Below, one piece after another: positions 44,945-56,000 of a stretch of DNA of 64,000 nucleotides. How positions within the stretch are numbered: the first letter of the stretch is position 1; every line of letters starts with the position of its first letter. The stretch spans positions 434,001 through 498,000 of the forward strand of contig NZ_JBLFEP010000004.1 in assembly GCF_047345415.1 (NCBI RefSeq), given 5' to 3'. The notes under the pieces were generated by a model that made no database searches, was not told the DNA's origin, and worked only from the letters and a program-made list of their open reading frames with translations. A program made the position numbers and the translations under genes. Source of the DNA: Maribacter_C sp947494565 (GTDB lineage: Bacteria; Bacteroidota; Bacteroidia; Flavobacteriales; Flavobacteriaceae).

Positions 44945-46138
44945 TTATATCAAGCTTTCACGAATTCCTCTTTCCAATCCCGACAACTGTGCCAAGCCCA
45001 TCGCCCGGCCTATCAAGGAATACCCGGAATAAAAATCGGCTTGCCTTTTTTTGTCGTCCAACAATACATGACCGTGGTCGGGACGCATGGGAATCATAAC
45101 CTCTTCGCTACCCTTCTCATGACGTCGCTTTTGCTCCAACACAATAGCTTTCATCACTTGGTCTATAGGAACGGAGCCATTTAAATGTTCCGCTTCATAA
45201 AAACTTCCATCCGGACTTCTGGCCACATTTCTCAAGTGAATAAAATGAATTCGATTTCCGAAATCCGAAATGATCTTCACCAGATCGTTCTCCTCGGATG
45301 CTCCTAAAGAACCTGAACAGAAGGTCAAGCCATTGCTTGGCGAAGGGCAACAGTTCAATAAAAACTTCAAATCATCGTAGTTCGATACGATTCTTGGTAC
45401 ACCAAAGACGGAAAAAGGTGGGTCATCAGGATGAATCGCCATTTTCACACCTATCTTTTCCGCTTCGGGAATAATCGCATTCAAAAAATAGGACAGGTTT
45501 TCCTGAAGTTTTTCCTTACTGATCTGCAGAACGGTTTCATGGTTCTTCTTAAACTGCTCTAAGGCAATTAGTTTTCGTGAACCCGGCATTCCGGCCAAAA
45601 TCGATTGCTCCAGCTTTTTCCGTTCCGCTGCGGATAGGTTTTCGAAATAATTTTCCGCCTCAAGGTAAATGCTTTCCTCATAGGTTTCTTTCGCATTTTC
45701 GCGCTTAAGGATAAACAAATCGAATGCGGCAGCGGCAATGGGACTATAGCGCAATGCTGAACCTCCGGTAGGAAGCATATAGTCCAAATCGGTCCGTGTC
45801 CAATCAATGAGTTGCATAAAATTGTAGCATACGGTATGTATGTCATTTTCGGCGAGATTCTTCAGGGTCTGAATATAATTGGCGATGTAGCCATCCCTAT
45901 CGGGATGCCCATACTTTATGGAAGTGTGGATATTCACACTTTCTACCACCGACCACTCCAATCCGTGAGATTCGATTTCCTTTTTTAAGGCCGCTATGGT
46001 CGCTACGGGCCACACTTCCCCTAACGGAACTTCTTGGCAGGCCGCTACAATACCCTCGACCCCAATCTGTTTAATATCATCAAGGGTCACCCCGAAAGAG
46101 GGACCGAACCATCGAAATGTTTTTTTTAAATACTCCAT
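44945..46138 (-). CDS. uxuA: Mannonate dehydratase
   Basis: 397 residues from ATG 46138, close to the usual length (about 394 in E. coli). It converts D-mannonate to 2-keto-3-deoxygluconate. Metal-binding and active-site motifs are visible: MAIHPDDPPFSVFGVPRIV, LTFCSGSLGA, RIHFIHLRNV and MRPDHGH near the C-terminus. It follows the SDR gene by one base. This marks the glucuronate branch; no altronate dehydratase (UxaA) is present in the window. Confidence 0.95.
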   Translation of the reverse strand: MEYLKKTFRWFGPSFGVTLDDIKQIGVEGIVAACQEVPLGEVWPVATIAALKKEIESHGLEWSVVESVNIHTSIKYGHPDRDGYIANYIQTLKNLAENDIHTVCYNFMQLIDWTRTDLDYMLPTGGSALRYSPIAAAAFDLFILKRENAKETYEESIYLEAENYFENLSAAERKKLEQSILAGMPGSRKLIALEQFKKNHETVLQISKEKLQENLSYFLNAIIPEAEKIGVKMAIHPDDPPFSVFGVPRIVSNYDDLKFLLNCCPSPSNGLTFCSGSLGASEENDLVKIISDFGNRIHFIHLRNVARSPDGSFYEAEHLNGSVPIDQVMKAIVLEQKRRHEKGSEEVMIPMRPDHGHVLLDDKKRQADFYSGYSLIGRAMGLAQLSGLERGIRESLI

Positions 46139-46139
46139 A

Positions 46140-46958
46140 CTAAACTCCTGAAAATGAACTAAACCCACCGTCTACATCAAAAATACTACCCGTAACAAAA
46201 CTCGAAGCGTCGCTTAAGAGATAATGCACCGTTCCGTTCAATTCGGAAGCATTTCCAAAACGCCCCATGGGGGTATTCACAATAATACTCTTTCCCCTTT
46301 CCGTAAAAGAACCATCTTCGTTGGTTAGCAGACGCCGGTTTTGATTCCCGATGAAAAATCCCGGGGCCACGGCATTCACTCGAATTTTATCTCCATGTTT
46401 CGAAGCGAGTTCATTGGCCATCCATTTGGTAAATATATCTACTCCGGCCTTGGCCATAGAATACCCCAAAACCCTGGAAATGGTCTGCTTCGCCGCCATA
46501 GAAGATATATTGACTATAGTTCCATGACCCTGCCTCACCATCAACTCACTCAAAACAATGGTAGGTACCACTGTTCCAAAAAGGTTGATATCTACTACCT
46601 TTCTGGTATCTTCTACCGCAATGTCATGAATGGTTTGGTCCGGTTTCAGTGTCGCTCCAGGAATGTTACCTCCCGCTAGGTTGACGAGTCCGTCCAAACG
46701 ACCGAAATCGTTTTGTATGGCTTCCCTTACCTTTATCAACGCGGCCTCGTCCATGACATCCACCACAAAAAAATAGGCACTATCGGGGGCTATCCTATTC
46801 AGTTCTTTCTGCTTGGCCTTTAACTTATCAACGGACCTGCCTAACAAGATTACTTTCGCATCATTTTTCACTAGGTATTCCGCTATGGAACCTCCCAAGG
46901 TACCGGTTCCGCCCGAAAGGGCATAATAATTATCCTTTAAAGATAGTAGTTCACTCAT
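46140..46958 (-). CDS. SDR-type fructuronate reductase candidate
   Basis: 272 residues. LSGGTGTLGGSIAEYLVKN is the cofactor motif, NLAGGNIPGATL follows and catalytic YSMAKAGVDIFTKWMANEL is present. It is one base from UxuA, and the enzyme between UxaC and UxuA should reduce D-fructuronate to D-mannonate. In E. coli this is UxuB of a different family; B. subtilis uses an SDR (YjmF), and this protein fits that replacement. The assignment rests on context plus fold. Confidence 0.82.
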   Translation of the reverse strand: MSELLSLKDNYYALSGGTGTLGGSIAEYLVKNDAKVILLGRSVDKLKAKQKELNRIAPDSAYFFVVDVMDEAALIKVREAIQNDFGRLDGLVNLAGGNIPGATLKPDQTIHDIAVEDTRKVVDINLFGTVVPTIVLSELMVRQGHGTIVNISSMAAKQTISRVLGYSMAKAGVDIFTKWMANELASKHGDKIRVNAVAPGFFIGNQNRRLLTNEDGSFTERGKSIIVNTPMGRFGNASELNGTVHYLLSDASSFVTGSIFDVDGGFSSFSGV

Positions 46959-48338
46959 TTACTTTTTTTTTGCCATTTTATAGGCCGCTGTGGTAGTATA
47001 ATATTTGGTCATCATATTCGGTACTTCCCAATCGGGAAGCTTCCCTTCTTTTAAATATCTCAAGTAATTTTTAGTGACTTGGGCAAAATGCGCTTCGTGC
47101 CCGATCTTAAAGGTATCAGGAATATTGATTTTCCAAATACCACTCGACATTTTTTCGGCAGTAGTGCCAGGAAACAACGTTTGAATTTCACCCGCCACAG
47201 CTTTGTTCAAAGACGCTTCAAACGGTTCTTTCCGGGTGGGCTGAATGTAAAGCACCGGCTTATACGCCTCTTCTTTCCCTTGCTTGATAATTAAGTCACA
47301 CTTTGTACCCCGCATAATACTATAATGCGTATCGCCCGTACCCTCTGGCGCTTGATAATTCCATATGACGGAGACCTTTGCGTACTTCCCTTTTATGGAA
47401 TAGATCATTTCACCATTGGAATAGGTATGTAGTTGATCGTCGACCACATCTTTTATCAAATACTCGGGATAATCGCCAAGTTTGGTCACCTTGGAGAACT
47501 CTTCTTTCGTCAAGACGGTCGGCCAACGTTTCGCCTTCACCATTCGCACCTCCGATGAATCAATGACCTGCTCTGGAAAAGCTTCCCATTGCACCAAATC
47601 GACCAAATGGGTAGTGACATCTACAATGCCCTCACCTTCTTCGTTTACGTCAAAAAACCAAGGGGGTCTTACCAGCGGGTTTCCAGAAACATATTTAAAG
47701 AAGTGATGTACACTTTCCTTGCTTATTGCAGGATTGTCGGGAGTGCCATCAACCAACTCACCAAAAACCTCAGGGAGCATGGAGAACTGCTTTTGCATCA
47801 TGGTGGTCGATTCAAAGCGTTCGGTCATGATATCATATATCAGCACATTTTTCTCATCGGCCACGCGAAAAGCTTCCTGCAATTTTTCAAAACCTTCCGG
47901 ATTGATTACCAATGGCTTATCAGCGTATACATTCAAACCTGCTTTAACTGCTTCGAGGATATAGTCTATTTTCTTGGAATTCTTGCCGGCCACGATCATC
48001 ACATTTCCTGGCTGCTTCGAAAGCATTTGCTGCAGGTAGTCATCACCAAGTTCGGGGTTTACCTGCCAGTCCGTCGGGGATTCAACTCTCGAATTGTACT
48101 GGTCGATTTTGATGAGGAAATCTTGAACCTCAGGACCATCAGGAGCGAACACAAAAATGGTAGAATCGACCTGTGGATACATCGTCTTGTGCACAAGGGC
48201 CGCATGAAAATGCCCTGGATCCAAAGTCATCAGTTTTACATTATCCATGGTTGGCATCATCGTATTCTGCTTTTCGGACTTTTTTTCCCCACAGGAAAAG
48301 CCGAGAGCAACAAGTAAAATTACTAAGGTGTATTTCAT
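46959..48338 (-). CDS. Gfo/Idh/MocA oxidoreductase, lipoprotein form
   Basis: 459 residues from ATG 48338; the frame extends upstream to 48395 but that start gives no signal. A lipobox (LVALGFSC) is followed by the NAD-binding domain (MLSKQPGNVMIVAGKNSK, GLNVYADKPLVINPEGF) and a large oxidoreductase C-terminal domain (VSVIWNYQAPEGTGDTHYS). The predicted surface or periplasmic site is unusual for a nicotinamide enzyme, so its cofactor supply is unclear. The SDR gene starts directly after its stop. Confidence 0.85.
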   Translation of the reverse strand: MKYTLVILLVALGFSCGEKKSEKQNTMMPTMDNVKLMTLDPGHFHAALVHKTMYPQVDSTIFVFAPDGPEVQDFLIKIDQYNSRVESPTDWQVNPELGDDYLQQMLSKQPGNVMIVAGKNSKKIDYILEAVKAGLNVYADKPLVINPEGFEKLQEAFRVADEKNVLIYDIMTERFESTTMMQKQFSMLPEVFGELVDGTPDNPAISKESVHHFFKYVSGNPLVRPPWFFDVNEEGEGIVDVTTHLVDLVQWEAFPEQVIDSSEVRMVKAKRWPTVLTKEEFSKVTKLGDYPEYLIKDVVDDQLHTYSNGEMIYSIKGKYAKVSVIWNYQAPEGTGDTHYSIMRGTKCDLIIKQGKEEAYKPVLYIQPTRKEPFEASLNKAVAGEIQTLFPGTTAEKMSSGIWKINIPDTFKIGHEAHFAQVTKNYLRYLKEGKLPDWEVPNMMTKYYTTTAAYKMAKKK

Positions 48339-48394
48339 TGAATTTAAATAAAGAACTGGCCTAAACCAACTATAACCCGTATTTGGTATTGGCA

Positions 48395-49771
48395 TTACAT
48401 TTTCACATAGTCGGTACCATAAGGCTTACGTTGCGCCCGGTTTAACAGCGCATTAGCCTCGTCATCATTGACAAAGGTTTCGGTTTCAGGATTCCAATCG
48501 AGTTTTCTATCAAATTGCATCGCAATATCACTGATCAAACAGATGGCGCAGGCTTTATGTCCTTTTTCAATAGGGGAAATCGGTTGTTCTCGTGATTTGA
48601 TACAATCTAACCAGTTTCCATGTTGATCCTCGATTTTTTCGAGATGGATTTCATTTGCTCCAATAACGGAAGAAAGTATGTTCGGATCCGAGGCATTTAG
48701 TGCCTTGGCACTCTTCTCTTTATCTACGGGATCGGAAGCGGAAGCTTGATAGGCACCGCGTGAAACGAATATCCATCCGTCATCACCGATATATTTAATT
48801 CCGTTCGTATACCCACCACTGGTATATACAGTCATTCCATTTTCATACTCGTGTTTCACTAAGAAATCACCGTGAACGTTCCAAAATCCTGATTTGGGAA
48901 ACTCGGACAAGGCTTCGACTGAAATCGGACCCGTCAATTCGGTATTCATTCCCCAAGCCGCTGAATCATAATGGTGCTGGCCCCACCCTGTTATCATACC
49001 CGCACCATAATTTCGGTGGCGCAACCAACCCGGACGACTATAATCGTTTTGCGGGTGCACCCCTATTTCATTATAGGGCAATTCAGGGGTCGACCCCAAC
49101 CACATTTCATAATTCAAGTTTTTGGGAACAGGCATTTCAGTGACGGCCGGACCTCCCGGGTCACCTGGCAACCCTATTTTGACGGTGTGTACCTTTCCGA
49201 TTCTTCCATTTCTAACCAACTCTGCCGCTACCCGAAATTGAGGCATGGCCCGTTGTTGGGTACCTACCTGCAAAATCACGTTCTTTTTTTGAACTGCTGC
49301 TTGTAACTGCTGTCCTTCTTTAACGGTCAACGAAGTAGGTTTTTGAAGATAGATGTCCTTACCAGCCAAAGCAGCTTCCATAGCAGGTTGTGAATGCCAA
49401 TGGTCAGGCGTACTGATCATTACCGCATCAATATCTTTATTCAAAAGCATTTCGCGATAATCACCATAGGTCTTGGTATCCATATACTTTTTCTTGCCCG
49501 TCTTTTCTTGATAGGCCTTATCAACAAAGGCCTTCGCCTTATCAACCCGTATGGAATCTACATCACAGACGGCCATTATTCTGGCCTGATCGAACTTCAG
49601 GGTATCATGCATATCATGTGATACGGCAATACGCCCACAACCGATTTGGCCGATGTTGATCTTATTACTTGGGGCATCTTTGCCCAGTACACTAGCTGGT
49701 ACTATACTTGGAAATCCGACGGCCGCTGCCGTGCCCAAAGCCGTTTTATTGATAAAATTCCTTCGTTTCAT
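48395..49771 (-). CDS. Gfo/Idh/MocA oxidoreductase with Tat signal
   Basis: 458 residues. MKRRNFINKTALGTAAAVGF is a twin-arginine export signal, which allows folded, cofactor-loaded export. The NAD domain opens INIGQIGCGRIAVSHDMHD and contains PDHWHSQPAMEAALAGKD and YLQKPTS, the usual lysine-containing motif. GWGQHHYDSAAWGMNTELTG follows in the C-terminal domain. Such exported members act on glycosides in several PULs; the substrate is not known. Confidence 0.9.
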   Translation of the reverse strand: MKRRNFINKTALGTAAAVGFPSIVPASVLGKDAPSNKINIGQIGCGRIAVSHDMHDTLKFDQARIMAVCDVDSIRVDKAKAFVDKAYQEKTGKKKYMDTKTYGDYREMLLNKDIDAVMISTPDHWHSQPAMEAALAGKDIYLQKPTSLTVKEGQQLQAAVQKKNVILQVGTQQRAMPQFRVAAELVRNGRIGKVHTVKIGLPGDPGGPAVTEMPVPKNLNYEMWLGSTPELPYNEIGVHPQNDYSRPGWLRHRNYGAGMITGWGQHHYDSAAWGMNTELTGPISVEALSEFPKSGFWNVHGDFLVKHEYENGMTVYTSGGYTNGIKYIGDDGWIFVSRGAYQASASDPVDKEKSAKALNASDPNILSSVIGANEIHLEKIEDQHGNWLDCIKSREQPISPIEKGHKACAICLISDIAMQFDRKLDWNPETETFVNDDEANALLNRAQRKPYGTDYVKM

Positions 49772-49879
49772 AAATTTTGGTTTTATACTGTTTGAAAATC
49801 AATGGCGGCTCTCCTTCAATTTTTCTCCGTTTACGTTAACGGACGGTAAAATATAAAAAATCAAGTAGAGTCAGTCGTT

Positions 49880-51142
49880 TTAATCTGAATTTATTATTAT
49901 TCCTTTTTGGGATGCAAAAGATTGCCAATACGCTTCGGCCTCTTGCGCACTTAGTTCTCCGTCGAAAATAACCATTCTGTAGTTCAAGCCGTACTGCATA
50001 TTCGGTTCTATTTTCCACTCGTCATATCGTATGGGACAGAATTCAAAAAACATGTCTCCCCTACCCCCGTTTGCATCTATAGGCCAAATCCGCATCGGTT
50101 CAGGATGCATTCTATTTTCGGGATGGCTCATAAACAAAATTCCGCTAGTACTTAGGCCATCGGAAGATTCCCCACTTACGATACACCAGCGTGCTTTTGT
50201 TCCATCAGCTGATAATCGGTCATGACCTTCTGATGTCAAAACGGAGCAATTATCCGCTTTCCAACGTTCGTCAAAGCGCAGCCCTATTCCGCCACCATAT
50301 CGGTACGCTTCAAACAAAATTCCATGCTGTAGTGGAGAAGAGAAACTACTCTTATAATCCAACATGTAACGCTTGGAATCACCTAGGTTCCATAAGCGCA
50401 CTTCCAAATCTTCATTTAGCGCCACTTGTGGTTCTTTCTTGGTTTTGTAATCCAAATGCTCTTGTGAGGCAACAAAGCCTGTAAACGCATTTCCAGAAGT
50501 TGTAGTCTGAAACTCCTTGAAGAGTACGGTTCCCATACCCTCACCTAGGTTCCAGAAATCGACACGTGTCGTATCGATCCGCGTATGGGTCCATGGCCCC
50601 CAAAGGCCGTAATGGTGTAGATGGTCTATTGGATTTATTCTAGTAAGGGTATCACCCTTTGGAGTCATTATCGGATGGAGATAGCCGGACTTTCTGAAAA
50701 TCGAATCTAGAGGTACTTCTCTTTCAGGAATAGGCACTCCTTCTTTCTCGAATATTGCCTCTATGTCAGGATAGTTCATACCATACCTGTACTGGGCCAC
50801 CGCGTTATTGTCTATTGCAAGTTCAATGTTGCCATCATTTTTTCTCGCTGTCAAACGCGGGCTATCTTTCAAGGTATTATCCGCTTCTTCAAGCGTGTAT
50901 TCCAAGGATCGGTCCACTTGGTGCACGAACCAAATTTGACGCGTGATCGAATCGTATTCAAAAGCGATAGGTTCGCCTTTGTTCGTCAGCTTAAATGTTT
51001 CCATTTCCAGTTGGGAAACATCAATGAAAACAGGGCTACTAATTAAAATTCCGCTGCCCTCCTGTATCTTGATCAAATGTTTTTCTTTTTGTTCACATGA
51101 CGCGATTAACAGCAACAGGCATAAAAGAAATACACTTCTCAT
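49880..51142 (-). CDS. DUF6807 (PmoA-like) lipoprotein
   Basis: 420 residues. A lipobox LLIASC (about residue 16) with CEQKEKH after it. Segments PIMTPKGDTLTRINPIDHLHH and LWGPWTHTRIDTTRVDFWNL carry the histidine-rich core of the DUF6807/PmoA family, seen in many PULs; its reaction is not established. ILFMSHPENRMHPEPMRIW closes the domain. 108 bp separate it from the next gene. Confidence 0.82.
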   Translation of the reverse strand: MRSVFLLCLLLLIASCEQKEKHLIKIQEGSGILISSPVFIDVSQLEMETFKLTNKGEPIAFEYDSITRQIWFVHQVDRSLEYTLEEADNTLKDSPRLTARKNDGNIELAIDNNAVAQYRYGMNYPDIEAIFEKEGVPIPEREVPLDSIFRKSGYLHPIMTPKGDTLTRINPIDHLHHYGLWGPWTHTRIDTTRVDFWNLGEGMGTVLFKEFQTTTSGNAFTGFVASQEHLDYKTKKEPQVALNEDLEVRLWNLGDSKRYMLDYKSSFSSPLQHGILFEAYRYGGGIGLRFDERWKADNCSVLTSEGHDRLSADGTKARWCIVSGESSDGLSTSGILFMSHPENRMHPEPMRIWPIDANGGRGDMFFEFCPIRYDEWKIEPNMQYGLNYRMVIFDGELSAQEAEAYWQSFASQKGIIINSD

Positions 51143-51197
51143 AAATCAGGTTTGGACAACGGAATTCAACTTAAAAAAACTAACTCAACTTTTTTTT

Positions 51198-53054
51198 TTA
51201 CGATTCTGGTACGGGTATCGCGGTTAGTGGCGCCACGTTGTCCTCGGCTCCCGGATATCCTTCATTTTGATTGATCCTACCTTGAGTATTTGCGTTAATC
51301 GCTGGTGCTGGAACGGGCCATAGTACGTGAAACGGACTCATGGTAAAACGTACCCCGAACACCGTAATCACATCAGGCTTATTGTAAAAATCCGTCACCT
51401 CGATGATCCGATCGTACCAAAAATTCTCGGTAGAAAAGTTGCCAAGGGAATAGGTCTTTCCGTTGTAGGCAGACCTACCTGTTTTGGCAAAAATATAAGC
51501 GATTCGGGTCAGTTCAGTATTTCTATTTTCTTCGTAGTACAATTCCCTGGCGCGCTCATCCAATATATAGTCCATATTAACTTCGGCAGGGGTAATGGGA
51601 TCTGCCTGGGCCCTTGTACGAATCGCATTGATATCCACGGCCGCGGATGCATTATCCCCATTCCAAAAATGTGCTTCGGCCCTGAGCAAATAGGTCTCTG
51701 CCAAACGGTAAATATACCAATCTCCATGACCACCCGAAGGTTTGACCGCTGTAGGGTCGGCTACAAATAGTTTATAGCGCGGAAAACCATACCAGTTACG
51801 AATCGTATCACTACACAAAGGGGTGCCATCTGGCAAATAGAGCTGTAAGTTCTGGTTATAAAAAGAATTACCCGCTTCTTGTAAACTTGGTGCATTGTAT
51901 ACCAAATCTTCCATATCAATCCAGTTCCCTAACTTATGACGTTCATCATTATTTGAATTTTCCCAAATCTCTTTGGTACTATAGGCCGTGCCCCTATTTC
52001 GACCAATTCCTCTTCCTATTTCCAGAACTTGAGGGATTTCAATGGCGGGGTCATCCGACATGCCATTTTGACCATCGGGGGTGTTGATAAAGCGCCACCA
52101 TAAGGGTGTTGCCTGTCGCATAATACTGGTACCATTACCAGCTGCACCTACATCGCGAAACTCAAGTCGGTCCACACCTGCCAAAATAGTCTCGGTGTTG
52201 GCAGGCAAGCTCTTATTTTCCACTTGGTGTAAATCCCAGGTGACATCTTTGGTCGCATCACCAGCAGAACTTCCAAATCTGCCGGTCATAAGTGCATACC
52301 CACTACCATCGATCAGTTGATTGGCACTTGCAATCGCCGCTGGAAAATCGGCCAACGCCAGATTTACTTTGGTCAACAAATGCAGCACTACGCCGCGATT
52401 AACTTCACCACCGTTGGAAGTTTCATTGACCATGGTCACGGCCGAATCCAACTCATCTTTGATAAAATTCAAGATGACATCACGTTCCGTGGAGGCAAAA
52501 TCAAGTTTAGGCGAACTTACTTCTTCCAAGACCAAAGGCACATCACCAAATTGATGGGTCAGGCGATAATAGGCATAGGCCCGATGAAACATTGCGCGAC
52601 CTAAAATATCCGCCTTTTGTGTATCACTATCGAACTCAGCATCGTCAATTCTATTTATGACAGTGTTCGCAAATTTGATGTTTTCATAAAAATTTTCCCA
52701 AAACCAGCCAATTCTATTGAAATTGGAACTATTGAGATTGGCATCCGGCAGTATTTGAGCATTTAAATCCTGAGCAGGTCCAGATTTATCCGTGGTTCCC
52801 TCGATAGCTACCTCCGAAAAAATGTTTTCGGTAATCATTGGAGCACCATCCCCATAATATTCTGCCCTAATATTAACCAATGCGCTTGAGAGCAAGCTGT
52901 TGAATCCTTCAGGATTGTCCAGTGCATTGCCCGGTGTAAAAAAGGATTGCGGTTCCGTATCTAAGAACTCTTCTTCACAGGAAGTGAATAGTAGCCCTAA
53001 AACACATACCAAACCAAATATTATTTTCTGTTGTTTGTATATATAATTTTTCAT
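51198..53054 (-). CDS. SusD/RagB family nutrient-binding lipoprotein
   Basis: 618 residues. Lipobox LLFTSC (Cys about residue 26) with acidic CEEEFLDTEP, the surface-export pattern. SusD TPR-like helices (RAMFHRAYAYYRLTHQFGDV), ETYLLRAEAHFWNGD and DYILDERARELYYEENR match RagB/SusD. It caps the SusC barrel and binds the imported oligomer. 11 bp downstream of the SusC stop. Confidence 0.94.
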   Translation of the reverse strand: MKNYIYKQQKIIFGLVCVLGLLFTSCEEEFLDTEPQSFFTPGNALDNPEGFNSLLSSALVNIRAEYYGDGAPMITENIFSEVAIEGTTDKSGPAQDLNAQILPDANLNSSNFNRIGWFWENFYENIKFANTVINRIDDAEFDSDTQKADILGRAMFHRAYAYYRLTHQFGDVPLVLEEVSSPKLDFASTERDVILNFIKDELDSAVTMVNETSNGGEVNRGVVLHLLTKVNLALADFPAAIASANQLIDGSGYALMTGRFGSSAGDATKDVTWDLHQVENKSLPANTETILAGVDRLEFRDVGAAGNGTSIMRQATPLWWRFINTPDGQNGMSDDPAIEIPQVLEIGRGIGRNRGTAYSTKEIWENSNNDERHKLGNWIDMEDLVYNAPSLQEAGNSFYNQNLQLYLPDGTPLCSDTIRNWYGFPRYKLFVADPTAVKPSGGHGDWYIYRLAETYLLRAEAHFWNGDNASAAVDINAIRTRAQADPITPAEVNMDYILDERARELYYEENRNTELTRIAYIFAKTGRSAYNGKTYSLGNFSTENFWYDRIIEVTDFYNKPDVITVFGVRFTMSPFHVLWPVPAPAINANTQGRINQNEGYPGAEDNVAPLTAIPVPES

Positions 53055-53065
53055 TGCTATTTTTT

Positions 53066-56000
53066 TTAAAGAGTTATATCTAATCCGACCGTAAAGAAAC
53101 GCACCGTAGGTTGAGTTATATCAATATCAAATTCGCGATCATCACCTCTTGATCTACCTTCAATATTTAAGGGCTCGGGATCAAAGAAATCCCATTCTTT
53201 GGTCCAAACCGCTAGATTACGTGCATTGACATACAGCCTGGCGTTTCGTATCGATATTTTTTCCAACCATTCCGTCGGAAACCGATAGGCCAATGTGACA
53301 TTACTCAAACGAATAAATGATGCATCACGATAGACATCAAAAGTTGACGGACCATCTGCCGAGAACAATCTTGAATAATTGTTTATGGGATTCTCTGGAG
53401 TCCAGTAGGGTGTTTTGATCGAGTTGGTTCTATCGATAAAACCATTTTTGTTTTTAGCTTCATTAAAACGGCGCTTTTGTCCCCAATTCGAATACATTTC
53501 GAAAGAGAAGTCAATGTTCTTAAAAAAGGTAAAACTGTTTGACATACCCCATCTAAAGCGGGGTGTACGATAGCCTTGGAAAACATTGTCTTCAATATCC
53601 AAAACACCATCATTGTTCACATCTCGTACGATGAAATCGCCGGGTTCCTGTCCAAAGGCAGCGGCCTCTGCCTCCTGCCCTACCTGCCATATCCCTACCG
53701 CTTCACGGCCCCAGATTACATCTGTGGCCTCCCCGATAAAGAGCTGTTCGGTCAAATCATCGAGTTCATTCCCATTTTCATCGAGATCCCCATAGAGGCT
53801 ATTGATTTTATTTCGATTCAACGAAAAATTGAAGTTGGTATTCCATTGAAAATTATCGCGATTATAGTTTTGGGTAGCTACTTGAAATTCGAAACCATTA
53901 TTCTGCACCTCTCCAAGATTGGTAAATACGTTTTCAAAACCGGTTACATTAGGCAGTAATCGCTCTACCAGTAAATCATCAGTTAAACTATTGTAGTATT
54001 CGAAGGACCCCTCGATCTTACCATCGAGAAAGCTAAAATCAAGACCTGCGTTAAACGCCCTCGTTCGTTCCCATCTCAAGTCGTTGTTTTCCAATGACTC
54101 GTTGTTGAAGGTGGAAACCTGTATGACTTGTCCATTGGCATCGGTATTCAAGAAGTTACCTGCACCCAATCTTGACAAAGAAGCAAACCGACCGATGTTC
54201 CGGTTACCATTTTCACCGTAACTTAAGCGTAATTTCAAAAAGTTGATTTTTTCGGACTTGAAGAAATTCTCTTCCGAAATCACCCACGCTGCAGAAGCAG
54301 AAGGAAAGTACGCTCTTTTATTGTTCGCACCAAAAGCCGAGAATCCATCACGACGCAATGTGGCGTTAAATATATATTTTGAATCGTAATTATAGCCCAA
54401 ACGCGTCATGTAGGCATCACCTGTACTGGTTATATCCTCGCTCTCTACCGTCTGAACCGTACCCCTTTCCAAACTACTGAAACCTAATGCGTCACTGGGA
54501 GCAAAAGTATTGGCCTTCGCATTGGTTCTATAACTATTGAATTTTTCAGCATAGATTAAAAAAGTAAAATCAAAGGCATGCTTGCCTATGGTCTTGTTCC
54601 ATCTTAAAATGTTATCCAGCTGCCATTCATACAATTTTCGAGCTTCTCTTTCGGCAGAACCTACTTGGTTGTTCGGGTTGGCCGCAAAGGAAATATCATA
54701 ATACTCTTGAAACTCGAGTCGGTTTACATACCCTAATTCATATGAAAACCCCAAGGGCAATTTTATTTTTGCATAGATACGCGAGTTAAATGCATTGTTC
54801 TGTGTTACCCTCTCGGAAAAAGTTCTCCTCAAGAACGCATTGACCGCCCCGGCACCATTATCATCTTGGGGACTCAACCGTATATTCCCTTCATCATCGA
54901 ATTCTGAACCAAATGGTGATGAGCGCTCAATTTGCAAACGATCGGCGGGTATCGATTGATTACGATCTCCGTCAGTGGGGTCGATGTTGGTATTTGCGAA
55001 TTGGGTATTCATACCTACCGTAAGCCAATCGGTAATCTTTGCATCGAGGTTCAGTCGCGAGCGAACCGCTTCAAATTGCTCTCCGACCGTAATACCCTCA
55101 TTATCGGTTCGGCCAATCGACCAATAATAGTTCAACCCGCCATTTCTGCCAGAAATACTTGTATTGAATTCATTTCTAAAGCCTGTTTGGTTGATTCTAT
55201 CATACCAATCGATGCTCTTACCTTCTAAAAAATTACCGATTTCCACATCTTGCAGACCAATACGGTTTAGCCAGACCCTTTGCGGATCTCCTTGTCCCCC
55301 GTCGTACGCCAGCCAATCATCAAGGGAGAGGCCGTTTGGTAGGTTATTGGGGTTATCGAAAATGCCAGGGTTTTCCCTGGCCTGATTTCCACGGCTACTT
55401 TTAAAGACATCGACCCTCCAAGCCGCAAACTCATCTGCCGAATAAGGTCTTTCTTGAGAGCCATCGACGGCCACACCAACACTGGAATTGATGGTAATGG
55501 TCGGTTTGTCGGAAGTTCCTCTTTTGGTAGTGACTATAATTACGCCATTCGCTCCCCGTGCTCCATATACCGCAGCGGAACTCGCATCTTTCAAAACATC
55601 GAGCTTGGCAATATCTTGAGGTGCGATATCCGCTAAACTACCATTAAAGATAAAACCATCTACCACAATTAACGGAGAAGAATCGGCCGCCAAACTATTA
55701 TTACCCCGGATTTGGATATTACTAACACCGCTTGGGGAATTGGAGAATCCCACCGATAGGCCCGCCACATTACTACGGAGTACATCTGTTACGGAATTGG
55801 TAGATTGGTTCGACACCTTTGTTGCATCAAGTTGCGTAATAGCGCCGGTCAAATCTTTCTTTTTTGATGATCCATATCCCACTAATACGACCTCATCAAG
55901 TGTAGAAGCACTGGGCTCCAAGCTGGCATTGACCTGCGCTTGCCCATTGACGGGTATCTCTTGCTGGCCATACCCAATATAAGATATGAGCACTATGGCG

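Noticed and set aside
47589..48317. Plus-strand frame of 242 residues
   Set aside because: It lies wholly inside the lipoprotein-type Gfo/Idh/MocA gene (minus strand), whose motifs are clear. A shadow.
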